Source of the DNA: Rhodococcus sp. HM1
Lineage (GTDB): Bacteria > Actinomycetota > Actinomycetes > Mycobacteriales > Mycobacteriaceae
Reading direction: 5' to 3'
Assembly (NCBI RefSeq): GCF_023218075.1
Contig: NZ_JALPTB010000013.1
Location: forward strand, 51,154-115,153
DNA length: 64,000 bases
Below are positions 1 to 9,334 of the stretch, piece by piece. Under the pieces are notes generated by a model, which ran no database searches, was not told the origin of the DNA, and was given only the letters and a program-made list of their open reading frames with translations. The position numbers were made by a program, and so were the translations under genes. The stretch's first letter is position 1. Each line of letters begins with the position of its first letter.

Positions 1-74
1 TTCCGACCGGATCGACAACTCACCGCCTGCCCGAAATTCCCGATCACGGGCAGAGCAGATACGATGCTCCTCGC

Positions 75-148
75 GCCTCCGTAGCTCAGGTGGATAGAGC
101 AAGAGCCTTCTAATCTCTAGGTCGCAGGTTCGAATCCTGCCGGGGGCA
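75..148 (+). tRNA. tRNA-Arg (UCU anticodon)
   Basis: The sequence folds as a cloverleaf. The acceptor stem pairs GCCTCCG with CGGGGGC through one G.T pair. The anticodon loop CTTCTAA gives UCU, which reads AGA, and the T loop is TTCGAAT. The last anticodon-stem pair (C-T) is mismatched. Discriminator A148 is followed by CC and A at 149-151, so CCA is encoded. No clear terminator is visible before the small gene at 241. Confidence 0.95.
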
Positions 149-240
149 CCATCACCACTCTTTCGTCTCGCCTCCCGGCACCAGTTCTTCGCGGCACACT
201 GGACCGGTAGCCGCACTCCGCCTGACGAGAGGAGCCGCTC

Positions 241-408
241 GTGACCGAGACGACCGGCGAACACCCTGTCACTGCACGCGCGAACGGACCGACCGTCGTA
301 CTCGATCTTCTCGACGGCCTCGGCGTCGCGCTCGACCTCGCGCAGGCCCGGACACTGCTCGAACAGTTGCAGGCGGCGATTGCGAAGGCCGAGCGACTCG
401 ACGACTGA
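241..408 (+). CDS. small hypothetical protein (55 aa)
   Basis: The frame opens with GTG at 241 behind a good ribosome site (AGAGGAG, about 228-234, spacing near 7) and ends at TGA 406-408. The product is 55 residues. It has a Thr/Pro-containing start and a second half rich in Leu, Ala, Asp and Glu that is likely helical. There is no signal peptide, cysteine or recognisable motif. It converges on the thioesterase gene, which ends 11 bp away. I do not recognise the family. Ribosome site and codon use make it a probable real gene. Confidence 0.5.
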   Translation: MTETTGEHPVTARANGPTVVLDLLDGLGVALDLAQARTLLEQLQAAIAKAERLDD

Positions 409-419
409 CTCCCCCGGAT

Positions 420-1082
420 TCAGTCCTGCGCGTCGATCTTGGTCCGCGCGTCCTCGATCCACGGTGGGGAGATGAAGATGCCTTCCGCTTCCACGCAGAT
501 CCCGTCGGGCCCGGCGATGTGGCCGGTGACGAACGCCTTGCGACCCTCGCGGCGGTCGAGCTTCGCCTCGGCGTGCAGGTCGCCGAGCGGCGTGGGCTTG
601 CGGTAGCGGAGAGTAAGGGTGCCGGTCATGCCGGGTGAGCCCCCGACACGAGCGGCGTCGCCGAGGACCTGGTCGAGAACGAGCGCCGAGACGCCCCCGT
701 GGGTGTGGCCGGCCGGCCCCTCGTAGCCGATGTGCAGGTGGAAGTCCGTCCAGACCCGGCCGTCCGGGTCGGTGTTCATCTCGAGCGGCGGAGCCACCGC
801 GTTGCGCAGCCCTAATGCAGCGTTGCCCCAGGAACGGAATTGGCCGGCGTCGTTGAACCGTGTCCCGTACGGTCCGGGGTCGCGTCGCCTCCCGAGGATC
901 GCCGCGGCCGCCGCGAGGTGTTCGCGAGCCCGGCGGATCTCGTCGTCGTCGGCCTGAGTGGCGATACCGAGCGGAATGAGCGCGCGGATGTCCTCGACCA
1001 GCGGCCCGTAGAGCGCCGCCTGGTGCGCGACCTCGTCTTCGGACAGGCCGTCGTTGATGTAGAGGCTGATGACGTCGGTCAT
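420..1082 (-). CDS. PaaI/4HBT-type hotdog-fold thioesterase
   Basis: This 220-residue protein is a predicted acyl-CoA thioesterase that hydrolyses a CoA thioester in the cytoplasm; the substrate is unknown. The C-terminal half carries the hotdog signature, with GHTHGGVSALVLDQ (about residues 123-136) on the central helix followed by GTLTLRYRKPTPLGD strands typical of PaaI-like enzymes. The N-terminal 90 residues are a helical extension. The ATG start at 1082 has an AGGAG ribosome site. The gene is monocistronic and divergent from the secreted protein at 1318 across 235 bp. The fold is clear; the acyl chain cannot be read from sequence. Confidence 0.75.
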   Translation of the reverse strand: MTDVISLYINDGLSEDEVAHQAALYGPLVEDIRALIPLGIATQADDDEIRRAREHLAAAAAILGRRRDPGPYGTRFNDAGQFRSWGNAALGLRNAVAPPLEMNTDPDGRVWTDFHLHIGYEGPAGHTHGGVSALVLDQVLGDAARVGGSPGMTGTLTLRYRKPTPLGDLHAEAKLDRREGRKAFVTGHIAGPDGICVEAEGIFISPPWIEDARTKIDAQD

Positions 1083-1317
1083 GCGGGCTCCTGCGGTGTC
1101 GGGACACGGTCGCCGGATTCGAACTGCGCGGAGCCGAAGGTGTCAATCTCACGTTCCGGTGACCGGGACAGGGTCCACGCGCGCACGGCCGCAACACCCC
1201 CCGTCCAAGGGATGGTCCGGCGGCACGGCGTCGTCCGATACTGAGCGCACAGGAAAGAGCCTCGATCGAGCGCGAATCCTGTAGTAGAAGAACGTATCTC
1301 GACGAGGAGGTCGGACG

Positions 1318-2124
1318 ATGCGGCATCACCGGCTGTTCCGATCCGCAGGACCGGCGATTGCAGCGTTCCTGGTCGCAGGCGGGTTGTCCTGGTACAGCGC
1401 GACAGCGGCTCCGGACGGGAGCCGCACCTCCTTCGGATCCTCGGGGAACCTCGGCAACGGAGTGGTTCGAACCTTCGCCTCCGTGGACCCCGGCGGTGCA
1501 CCGGCCGCGGTCGGTGTCCGGGTCTCGGCGGCTGCACTCGACGGCCTGCCCGCCGAACCCGCCATGCTCATGCTCGATTTCCCGCCGGAGGCGTCCGCGA
1601 CGGCCTTCGACCACCTGATGCTCAACTGGAACCCGCACGGACACGAACCCGAAACCCTTTTCGGTAAGCCGCATTTCGACTTCCACTTCTACATGAACGA
1701 CATGGCCTCGATCATGCGGATCGATCCGGCGTCACCCGGCTTCGCCACGCAGGCCGCCCACTTTCCCGACACCCGGTACATGCCGCGCGACTACGTCGCC
1801 CCGCCCGGCGCGCTGGCGTCCGAACTGGCGGTGCCGTTCATGGGGACGCACTGGGTCGACGCGACCGAAGGCATGATCCCGGGCGTCTACGAGTTCACCG
1901 AGACGTTCATCAACGGATCCTGGGACGGCACCTTCACGTTCATGGAACCGATGATCACCCGCGCATGGCTGCTCACGGAGCCGACCTTGCAGGAGAGCAT
2001 CAAACAACCTCAGGCCTACCAGAAGTCCGCGTACTACCCCACCGTCTACACCGTCCGATTCGACGACAGCGCTCAGGAGTTCGAGATCACCCTGTCCGAG
2101 ATGGTGTACCGCACCGGGTCCTGA
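1318..2124 (+). CDS. secreted DUF5602/TTHB210-like protein
   Basis: The product is 268 residues with an N-terminal signal peptide: basic MRHHR, a hydrophobic run, and a probable cut near ATAAP at about residue 31. The mature part has the pattern DHLMLNWNPHGHEP then KPHFDFHFYM (about residues 97-126), a histidine- and acid-rich region that I associate with the DUF5602/TTHB210-like family. Its biochemical role is not known. A strong ribosome site (GAGGAGG, spacing near 9) supports the ATG at 1318. It stands alone between divergent and convergent neighbours. The clustered His/Asp residues suggest metal binding, which is inference. Family assignment is from memory. Confidence 0.6.
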   Translation: MRHHRLFRSAGPAIAAFLVAGGLSWYSATAAPDGSRTSFGSSGNLGNGVVRTFASVDPGGAPAAVGVRVSAAALDGLPAEPAMLMLDFPPEASATAFDHLMLNWNPHGHEPETLFGKPHFDFHFYMNDMASIMRIDPASPGFATQAAHFPDTRYMPRDYVAPPGALASELAVPFMGTHWVDATEGMIPGVYEFTETFINGSWDGTFTFMEPMITRAWLLTEPTLQESIKQPQAYQKSAYYPTVYTVRFDDSAQEFEITLSEMVYRTGS

Positions 2125-2154
2125 GACCCGTGGCACCCATCCGCGGCGCGCTCG

Positions 2155-2188
2155 GTCATCCGCTCTGACGATCCTCGGGGCGGATGAC
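2155..2188. terminator. possible bidirectional hairpin
   Basis: A 9-bp perfect inverted repeat, GTCATCCGC and GCGGATGAC, with a 16-nt loop lies between the convergent ends of the secreted protein gene and the glycosyltransferase gene. There is no T-run, so the terminator role is weakly supported. Confidence 0.3.
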
Positions 2189-2222
2189 TGACGGCCGAGC
2201 GGGTCCGTGAGGGACATACCTA

Positions 2223-3338
2223 TCACGGTGAGTCGTCCAGCGCGAGAAGCCGATCAGCGGCGGCCGCAGCGCCGTCGGTGGCCCTGATCCGGGTGCCGAG
2301 CGCGGCCGCCGCGGTCCGATAGCGCTCCGAATGCACCAGCTCGTCGATCGCGTCGCGGATCTTGCCGGGGCTCGCCGTCCTGCGGAGCACCTTTCCGGCA
2401 CCGGCGGCGGCCACCGCCTTCCCGACTCCCGGCTGGTCGGTGAGCGGCGACATGGGCATGATCAGCATCGGAAGACCGTGCGCGAGAGCCCGGAACGTGG
2501 TGGCGTGCCCTCCGTGCCCGATCACCGCGGAGCATTCCGGCATCAACTCGTTGTGCGGAACGTACCGGTGGACCGTTGCATTCGCCGGTACACGGAATCC
2601 CGCGGGGTCGACCGAGGGTCCGGTCGTGACGACCAGCTCGACGTCGGTGCCCTCGACGGCGTCGAGGATGTTCTGCAGGGTCCTGCGCTGGCCCGCGAAT
2701 CCGGCCGTGCTGAGACTGGCCAGCACACGCGGTGGGGTCCGCCCCACCGCCGCCTCCAGGACATCGTGCACGGCCCCGGTCCACACCACGTGCCCGTTCG
2801 TCCGCCCGGCTCCGTCGCGAGCCGCGGGATCGAACTCCGGGTCCGAGCACACCAGTTCGAGATCGGAGTTGTGCCACACACGCCGGGGACCGAGCCCTTT
2901 CGTTCGGGCGACGATACCGAACGGGCCGCGCCGGAACGATCCGTAGAACATCGCGTAGAAGGTGTGGAACAGCGCGACGTGTCGCAGTCCCTCACGGGCG
3001 GCCGCATCGAGCGCGTTGAACAGCATGCAGTCGACGACCACCAGATCGGCCGGATCGGCGCGCACCTCGTCCCGGAGATCCTGCCCGACTCCCGGTTCGG
3101 TGACCATCGTGATCCCCATTGTCAGGACCGTCCACGTGCTCAACTGGTCGTGGGGGCGCCACGGCGGGGAGTTCCGGTAGGCGCGGAATTCGAGCCCGGC
3201 CGATTCGATCTGCGACTGCTGCATCGCGTGCCCGAGAACCCGGACGCGGTGACCGCGGTGATGCAGTTCCCTGCCGATACCCAGCGCCGGCGGCACATTG
3301 CCGCCGGCTTCGAACGTCACGATCAGGATGTCGGACAC
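2223..3338 (-). CDS. UGT/MGT-type glycosyltransferase
   Basis: This 371-residue GT-B fold enzyme should transfer a sugar from a nucleotide-sugar donor to a small acceptor. The N-terminus has the acceptor-domain pattern PPALGIGRELHHRGHRV. The C-terminal donor-binding motif is VIGHGGHATTFRALAHGLPM followed by a PMSPLTDQP segment (about residues 285-320), as in macrolide and flavonoid glycosyltransferases. I chose the GTG at 3338 because GGAGAGGGAGGG lies just upstream; longer in-frame starts have no ribosome site. It is 37 bp downstream of the LuxR regulator on the same strand and is probably its target or co-transcribed. The acceptor is unknown. Confidence 0.8.
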   Translation of the reverse strand: MSDILIVTFEAGGNVPPALGIGRELHHRGHRVRVLGHAMQQSQIESAGLEFRAYRNSPPWRPHDQLSTWTVLTMGITMVTEPGVGQDLRDEVRADPADLVVVDCMLFNALDAAAREGLRHVALFHTFYAMFYGSFRRGPFGIVARTKGLGPRRVWHNSDLELVCSDPEFDPAARDGAGRTNGHVVWTGAVHDVLEAAVGRTPPRVLASLSTAGFAGQRRTLQNILDAVEGTDVELVVTTGPSVDPAGFRVPANATVHRYVPHNELMPECSAVIGHGGHATTFRALAHGLPMLIMPMSPLTDQPGVGKAVAAAGAGKVLRRTASPGKIRDAIDELVHSERYRTAAAALGTRIRATDGAAAAADRLLALDDSP

Positions 3339-3375
3339 GACGTTCCCTCCCTCTCCAGGACGCCCCGACCGGTAG

Positions 3376-4521
3376 CTACGGGTTCTGTTCGCTTCGTGCC
3401 GTTCCGGTGAACGAGCCGTCCGGTCCGACCGGCGCACCGAAGTGCGGCAGATGGTGGGCGAAGAACAGGTGCGCGACGAGTTCCTGACGGCTGTTGACGC
3501 CGAGCTTGGCGTAGATGCTCTTCAGGTGGTCCTGGACGGTGTAGGGGCTGATGAACATTCGTTGCCCGATCTCCGCCCGCGTCTCGCAGGCGAGGACATG
3601 TCCGAGTACCTCCGCCTCCCGCGTGGTGAGTCGGTACAGGTCGGTCACCAGCGCGACGATCTGCGCGGGATGGGCCGGTTCCAGCGTGACGACCACCCGG
3701 CCTGCCGCTCCCCGGCCGTCGAGTCGCCCTGCGCGCAGCACCAGCCATTCGCCGTCGGCGGTGCGCATCCGGGTGACCACCGCGTCGCCCGAATTCCGGA
3801 AACGCACGGCCGCCGCGACCGCGGGCATCATCCGGATCCGCGAGTCGCCGCCCATCCGATCGAGAAATTCCAATGCGCGCGGGGTCGCCGACTCCACCTC
3901 GTCGTCCTCGCCGACGATCACCACGGCGGGGCCGTCGGACACCTCCGCCGCCACCTGTGGCGCCTGCCGGATCAGCGACAGGCGCAGGCCTTCGCCGATC
4001 TCGCGGGCAATCTCGGCGAGCGCTTTCACGTCCGCATCGCAGAAGCGGTCGCCGGGTCCGCGCATGAGCGTCCCGCCGCCCCACACCCGGTTGTCGCGCC
4101 CACGGAACACCAGACGGACCTCGTCGTCCATCCCGAGCGGTTCGAGTATCTGCTGATACGGCAAGGCATCCCGGACATCACCGTCGATGGCGTCCCGGAT
4201 CGTCTGGACTCCCTCCGGTTTCCGGGCGAGCCTGCTGTAGGTGTTGGCGTAGGGCGAAGTGCCGTACTCCAGTTCGGCGACGATCTCGACCGCGCGGCCG
4301 GTCGGGTCCGTCACGTCGACCATCGTCGCGGACGTGATCATCAGCGTCCCGGGATCAACCGTGCCGACCATGCCCCGATCGAACGGGATCCGTCTGCGGA
4401 TCACGCTCAGCGCTGCCTGCCCGAAGTCGGACGGGCTGTCGGTGGCGAGCGCGGCATCTCGGATGGACGAGCGAAGTGCTCCGACCGTCCGAGATGCGGC
4501 CATGCCCCGCTTCTCGGCCAT
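3376..4521 (-). CDS. LuxR-family regulator with GAF-like sensor region
   Basis: The product is 381 residues. The C-terminus is a LuxR helix-turn-helix: LTTREAEVLGHVLACETRAE, then the recognition-helix pattern TVQDHLKSIYAKLGVNSR (about residues 315-365). The first 160 residues look like a GAF-type sensor, but no ligand residues are recognisable and there is no phosphoacceptor receiver domain. The ATG at 4521 follows GAGG; the upstream CATACT hexamer six bases before ATG suggests a leaderless or very short leader. It precedes the glycosyltransferase on the same strand. It is a paralogue of the regulator at 6334-7371, with the same architecture and closely matching promoter bases. Confidence 0.8.
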   Translation of the reverse strand: MAEKRGMAASRTVGALRSSIRDAALATDSPSDFGQAALSVIRRRIPFDRGMVGTVDPGTLMITSATMVDVTDPTGRAVEIVAELEYGTSPYANTYSRLARKPEGVQTIRDAIDGDVRDALPYQQILEPLGMDDEVRLVFRGRDNRVWGGGTLMRGPGDRFCDADVKALAEIAREIGEGLRLSLIRQAPQVAAEVSDGPAVVIVGEDDEVESATPRALEFLDRMGGDSRIRMMPAVAAAVRFRNSGDAVVTRMRTADGEWLVLRAGRLDGRGAAGRVVVTLEPAHPAQIVALVTDLYRLTTREAEVLGHVLACETRAEIGQRMFISPYTVQDHLKSIYAKLGVNSRQELVAHLFFAHHLPHFGAPVGPDGSFTGTARSEQNP

Positions 4522-4556
4522 GACCTCAGTATGCGCAGGCCGAGATAGCCGTCGGT

Positions 4557-4574
4557 ACCCCTCACACGTGGGGT
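4557..4574. promoter_or_regulatory. possible operator, ACCCC-N8-GGGGT
   Basis: The inverted repeat ACCCC-TCACACGT-GGGGT sits 36 bp upstream of the LuxR gene start at 4521. A CCC-N8-GGG palindrome occurs at an equivalent distance before the paralogous regulator gene (6278-6301), which suggests autoregulation. Confidence 0.35.
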
Positions 4575-4622
4575 GTGTCGAGAACCCGTCCGGGTTGCGC
4601 GGGTGCACGGCACGGCCGGACG

Positions 4623-5378
4623 ATGACAGCTGTGACCGGTTTCGTGGAGGTCCGCCCGTACGCCGAACTCAACGCGTTCGTCGCCGCCGAATGCCGGGGC
4701 GTCGCCTCGCGCCGGCCGTTCCGTCCCCACCAGACCGTCAAGGACGTCGCCGAGGCGATGGGCATCCCGCACACGGAGATCGACCTGATCGTCGTCGACG
4801 GCGAGCCCGTCGATTTCGGATACCGGCCGCGCACCGGCGCCCGCATCGCGGTGTATCCGGTCTTCGAGGCACTGGGCATCGAACCGATCGAACGGCTGCG
4901 GCCGGCGCCGCTGCGCGACCCGCGGTTCGTCGCCGACGTCAACGTCGGCAAGCTGGCCCGCTACCTGCGCCTGCTCGGGTTCGACGTGCAATGGTCCCCT
5001 ACCGCGGCCGACGAGACGCTCGCCCGGGTCAGCACCGACGATCAGCGCATACTCCTGACCCGGGACCGCGGTCTGCTCGCCCGCAAGGTGATCACCCACG
5101 GTCTGTTCGTGCACGCGGTCGATCCGGTCGAGCAGGTCGTCGAGGTCGTCCGGCGGCTCGATCTGACGTGCCGGCTCGCGCCCTTCACCCGCTGCATGCG
5201 CTGCAACGACCCGCTCGTGGAAGTGCCCAAGTCGGAGGTTCTCGATCAGCTCGAGCCGCTCACCCGCCGGTACTACGACGACTTCCGGCGCTGCGTCGGC
5301 TGCGGCCGGGTGTTCTGGGCAGGGTCGCACCACGATCGGCTCGTCACCCTCGTGGAGACGATCCGCGCGCGGGTATGA
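4623..5378 (+). CDS. Mut7-C RNase-domain protein with ubiquitin-like N-terminus
   Basis: The product is 251 residues. Residues about 1-80 resemble the ubiquitin-like domain found in front of Mut7-C (VKDVAEAMGIPHTEIDLIVV). Residues about 95-245 are Mut7-C, a PIN-like nuclease domain: FVADVNVGKLARYLRLLGFD, TDDQRILLTRDRGLLARK, then a zinc ribbon with CMRC and CVGC pairs. Asp residues in ADVN and TRDRG are the expected metal-binding positions. The ATG at 4623 is used here; GTG at 4632 is an alternative. It probably acts in RNA metabolism, but the target is unknown. It is divergent from the LuxR regulator. Confidence 0.8.
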   Translation: MTAVTGFVEVRPYAELNAFVAAECRGVASRRPFRPHQTVKDVAEAMGIPHTEIDLIVVDGEPVDFGYRPRTGARIAVYPVFEALGIEPIERLRPAPLRDPRFVADVNVGKLARYLRLLGFDVQWSPTAADETLARVSTDDQRILLTRDRGLLARKVITHGLFVHAVDPVEQVVEVVRRLDLTCRLAPFTRCMRCNDPLVEVPKSEVLDQLEPLTRRYYDDFRRCVGCGRVFWAGSHHDRLVTLVETIRARV

Positions 5379-5388
5379 GCCCAGCGCC

Positions 5389-5793
5389 CTACGCGACAGC
5401 CAGCGCCAGGAGCGCTACCAGTGACGGCACGGACTGACACAATGAACCGACCACGCCCGACCCGCGCGGTCTGCTCATCGCCATCCGGTCCGAGGCGAAC
5501 AGCGCGATCCCGGCCAGGAACATGAACGCGCACGTGTAGATCACGAGGGTGCGGCCCGGGGTGTCCTGGCCGGCCCACCACAGGGCGACACCGACGATCG
5601 CGCCCGATCCGAGAAACAGGTTGTAGAAGCCCACGTTGAAGGCCCACATCCGGACCGGAGGGACGTCGGCGGTGGGCACGCGGAACAGGTCCCGGTGGAT
5701 GCCGGGCCGGAGGAACAGGATCGACTCCCACGCGAATGCCAGCAGATGCACCGCGGCGGCGACGAGTGCGGCGACCTGGGCGACGACGATCAT
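5389..5793 (-). CDS. DUF1304 integral membrane protein
   Basis: This 134-residue protein has four predicted membrane helices. The family pattern is visible as HLLAFAWESILFL (about 18-30) and WAFNVGFYNLFLGSG (about 50-64), typical of DUF1304. Its function is not known. Its start overlaps the cupin gene stop by 4 bp (ATGA), so the two are one operon and translationally coupled. It ends 10 bp from the convergent Mut7-C gene. Confidence 0.8.
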   Translation of the reverse strand: MIVVAQVAALVAAAVHLLAFAWESILFLRPGIHRDLFRVPTADVPPVRMWAFNVGFYNLFLGSGAIVGVALWWAGQDTPGRTLVIYTCAFMFLAGIALFASDRMAMSRPRGSGVVGSLCQSVPSLVALLALAVA

Positions 5794-6245
5794 GACGACC
5801 CACTTCCTTCACCGAACCGGATGTCGTGCCGGCCGGCCAGCAAGGGTGGCAGCTCGGCCTGGGCATGCTGTTCGCGCAACACACCGGCAAGGTCGGAGAA
5901 GAAGCCGCTCATCGCCGTACCGGCACTGACGAGAAGGAACACCGCGTTCGCGGTGAGCACCGAAAAGGTGTTCATCGTCCCCGCGGCAATGTCGAGGGAA
6001 TCTCCCGGCGCGAGATCGCAGCTCGCGCCGTCGACGTGGACCCGGATCCGTCCGCGCAGCAGGTGGTAGGTCTTGGCCCAGGACTCCGCGTGCAGCGGGG
6101 GCGGTTCGCCGAGACGTGGCGCCTCGACCAGCATGAGTTCGTATGCACCGCCGGTGTGCTCGTGGGACGAGAGGACCGTGACATCGGCGTCCGGGAGCGA
6201 CAGCCGCGTGCCCGAACCGGACCGTTCGAGATGAAACCCTGACAT
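5790..6245 (-). CDS. cupin-domain protein
   Basis: The product is 151 residues with a single cupin barrel. Motif 1 is degenerate (EAPRLGEPPPLHAESWAKTY) and motif 2 is PGDSLDIAAGTMNTF. The usual metal-binding set is incomplete: one His in HAES and few others, so it may bind a small molecule without catalysing a reaction. Start ATG 6245 is preceded by TAACGT six bases upstream and no ribosome site, which suggests a leaderless transcript. It is the first gene of a two-gene operon with the DUF1304 protein and is divergent from a LuxR regulator. Confidence 0.75.
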   Translation of the reverse strand: MSGFHLERSGSGTRLSLPDADVTVLSSHEHTGGAYELMLVEAPRLGEPPPLHAESWAKTYHLLRGRIRVHVDGASCDLAPGDSLDIAAGTMNTFSVLTANAVFLLVSAGTAMSGFFSDLAGVLREQHAQAELPPLLAGRHDIRFGEGSGSS

Positions 6246-6277
6246 ACCGTGACGTTAGATCCGGCGAAACCGACCGG

Positions 6278-6301
6278 GACATCCCAGGAATCGGGGATGT
6301 C
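6278..6301. promoter_or_regulatory. palindrome in cupin/LuxR divergent promoter
   Basis: The arms GACATCCC and GGGATGTC are perfect and separated by 8 nt. The site lies between a leaderless-type -10 for the cupin gene (6252-6257 on the minus strand) and the LuxR gene start at 6334. It is a candidate operator for the adjacent regulator. Confidence 0.45.
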
Positions 6302-6333
6302 GACGGCAGCAGGGACCGGCGCATACTGGGCTC

Positions 6334-7371
6334 ATGCTCGAAGTGCGCGCTGAGCGACTGCGCCGGGGCATCCTCGCGTTGGCGGGCACCGGCGCGGGCG
6401 TCGCCGAAGTACACGAACGGGCCATCGAACTGGTCGATCGCACCGTGCGCAGCGACCTGACGTGCTGGGCACTGATGGATCCACGGACGCTGACGTTCGG
6501 TTCGATGACCAGCGGACGCGTCCGCATCCCCAGCGAGTACGAACTGCTGCTCGCCGAATCCGAATGCGGCGGACACGATCCCGCGACCTTCGCCGAGGTC
6601 GCCCGCAGCGGGCGGACGGTCGTCCGGGCGTCCGATCTCCCGAGTGCCGACGTCGCGCACAGTCTCCGGCACGGCGCGGTATGGAAACCGCTCGGACTCG
6701 ACCGCGAGCTGCGGGTCGCTTTCACCGTCGACGGATACTGCTGGGGTGCAGCAGGATTCGTTCGTTCCGGAACGGACTTCAGCGACCGCGAGGTCGAGTT
6801 CCTGACGATGGTGGCCCCGGCCCTGGCTACGGCGACGCGCGCCGCCGCCGTGCACACGCTGCGGCCGCACCCCGGGGACGATCCGGGTCCCGCGGTGGTG
6901 CTGACCGACCCGTCCGGCGACCCCGTCGGGCTCACCGCGGCGGCCCGTCTCTGGCAGGACCGGCTGACCGGCCCGGTGCGGCTGGCGGTGCTGTTGCGCG
7001 CCGCGACGTTCGGGGCACGATCGAGTCCTTCCGGCGTCTTCCGCACGCATATCAGCGACGGGCACGGGTACTGGGTCCTGGTGCGCGCCACCGCGCTCGA
7101 CTCCGACGGCGACGACAGCCGCACGGTGGTCACCCTCGAACCGGCCCCGGCGGACGAGTTCACCGATCTCCTGTTCGCGGCATACGCGCTCACCACGCGC
7201 GAACGGGACGTGTGCACCGACGTGCTGGCGGGTTTGTCGACGGCCGAGATCGCACGTCGCCGGGGTATCAGTGCCAATACCGCTCAGGATCACCTCAAGT
7301 CGGTGTACGCGAAGACGGGCGCGGGCAGCCGGGCGGAACTCGCCGCACTCCTGGCCGGACGGCAGGGCTGA
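6334..7371 (+). CDS. LuxR-family regulator with GAF-like sensor region
   Basis: The product is 345 residues. The C-terminal LuxR helix-turn-helix reads LTTRERDVCTDVLAGLSTAE then NTAQDHLKSVYAKTGAGSR (about 283-338). The preceding 250 residues are sensor-like, with the same layout and many matching positions to the regulator at 3376-4521. The ATG at 6334 lies six bases after CATACT, as in that paralogue. It is divergent from the cupin/DUF1304 operon and is likely to control it and itself. No receiver domain is seen, so the signal is probably a ligand. It is followed by a 40-bp nested palindrome. Confidence 0.8.
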   Translation: MLEVRAERLRRGILALAGTGAGVAEVHERAIELVDRTVRSDLTCWALMDPRTLTFGSMTSGRVRIPSEYELLLAESECGGHDPATFAEVARSGRTVVRASDLPSADVAHSLRHGAVWKPLGLDRELRVAFTVDGYCWGAAGFVRSGTDFSDREVEFLTMVAPALATATRAAAVHTLRPHPGDDPGPAVVLTDPSGDPVGLTAAARLWQDRLTGPVRLAVLLRAATFGARSSPSGVFRTHISDGHGYWVLVRATALDSDGDDSRTVVTLEPAPADEFTDLLFAAYALTTRERDVCTDVLAGLSTAEIARRRGISANTAQDHLKSVYAKTGAGSRAELAALLAGRQG

Positions 7372-9058
<1,687 letters not shown>

Positions 9059-9071
9059 TCCACCCCGATCC

Positions 9072-9109
9072 ACACGAAAGGCCCGCTCGTTCGAGCGGGC
9101 CTTTCGTGT
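9072..9109. terminator. intrinsic terminator after gdhA
   Basis: An 18-bp perfect stem (ACACGAAAGGCCCGCTCG and its complement) has a 2-nt loop. The CTTTCGTGT arm supplies the U-containing side for the plus strand, and the symmetry means it could also stop transcription of the minus-strand gene at 9119. Confidence 0.9.
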
Positions 9110-9118
9110 CGGTGCAGG

Positions 9119-9322
9119 TCAGCCGGTGGTCTCGTCGTGGTCGAGTTGCGCCTTGCGCGCAGCCTCGCGCATCTCGATACCGTCGGAGATCCAGTTGCCG
9201 ATCTCGCGGGTGACGTCCCGCACGGCACCGGCGATGATGCCGGCGATGTTCCCGACGTGCGTCGCGGCGGATTCCGTCAATTCCTGGACCGTGTCCTTGT
9301 TGCGTTCGAAGCGTCCAACCAT
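9119..9322 (-). CDS. small hypothetical protein (67 aa)
   Basis: The product is 67 residues, with a small hydrophobic middle (HVGNIAGIIAGAVRDV) flanked by charged helices. It may associate with membranes peripherally but has no full transmembrane span. The ATG at 9322 follows a GGGGAGAG ribosome site. It lies 12 bp downstream of the desaturase gene on the same strand and is probably the last gene of the reductase-desaturase operon. I do not recognise the family. Confidence 0.6.
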   Translation of the reverse strand: MVGRFERNKDTVQELTESAATHVGNIAGIIAGAVRDVTREIGNWISDGIEMREAARKAQLDHDETTG

Positions 9323-9334
9323 GCGCTCTCCCCC

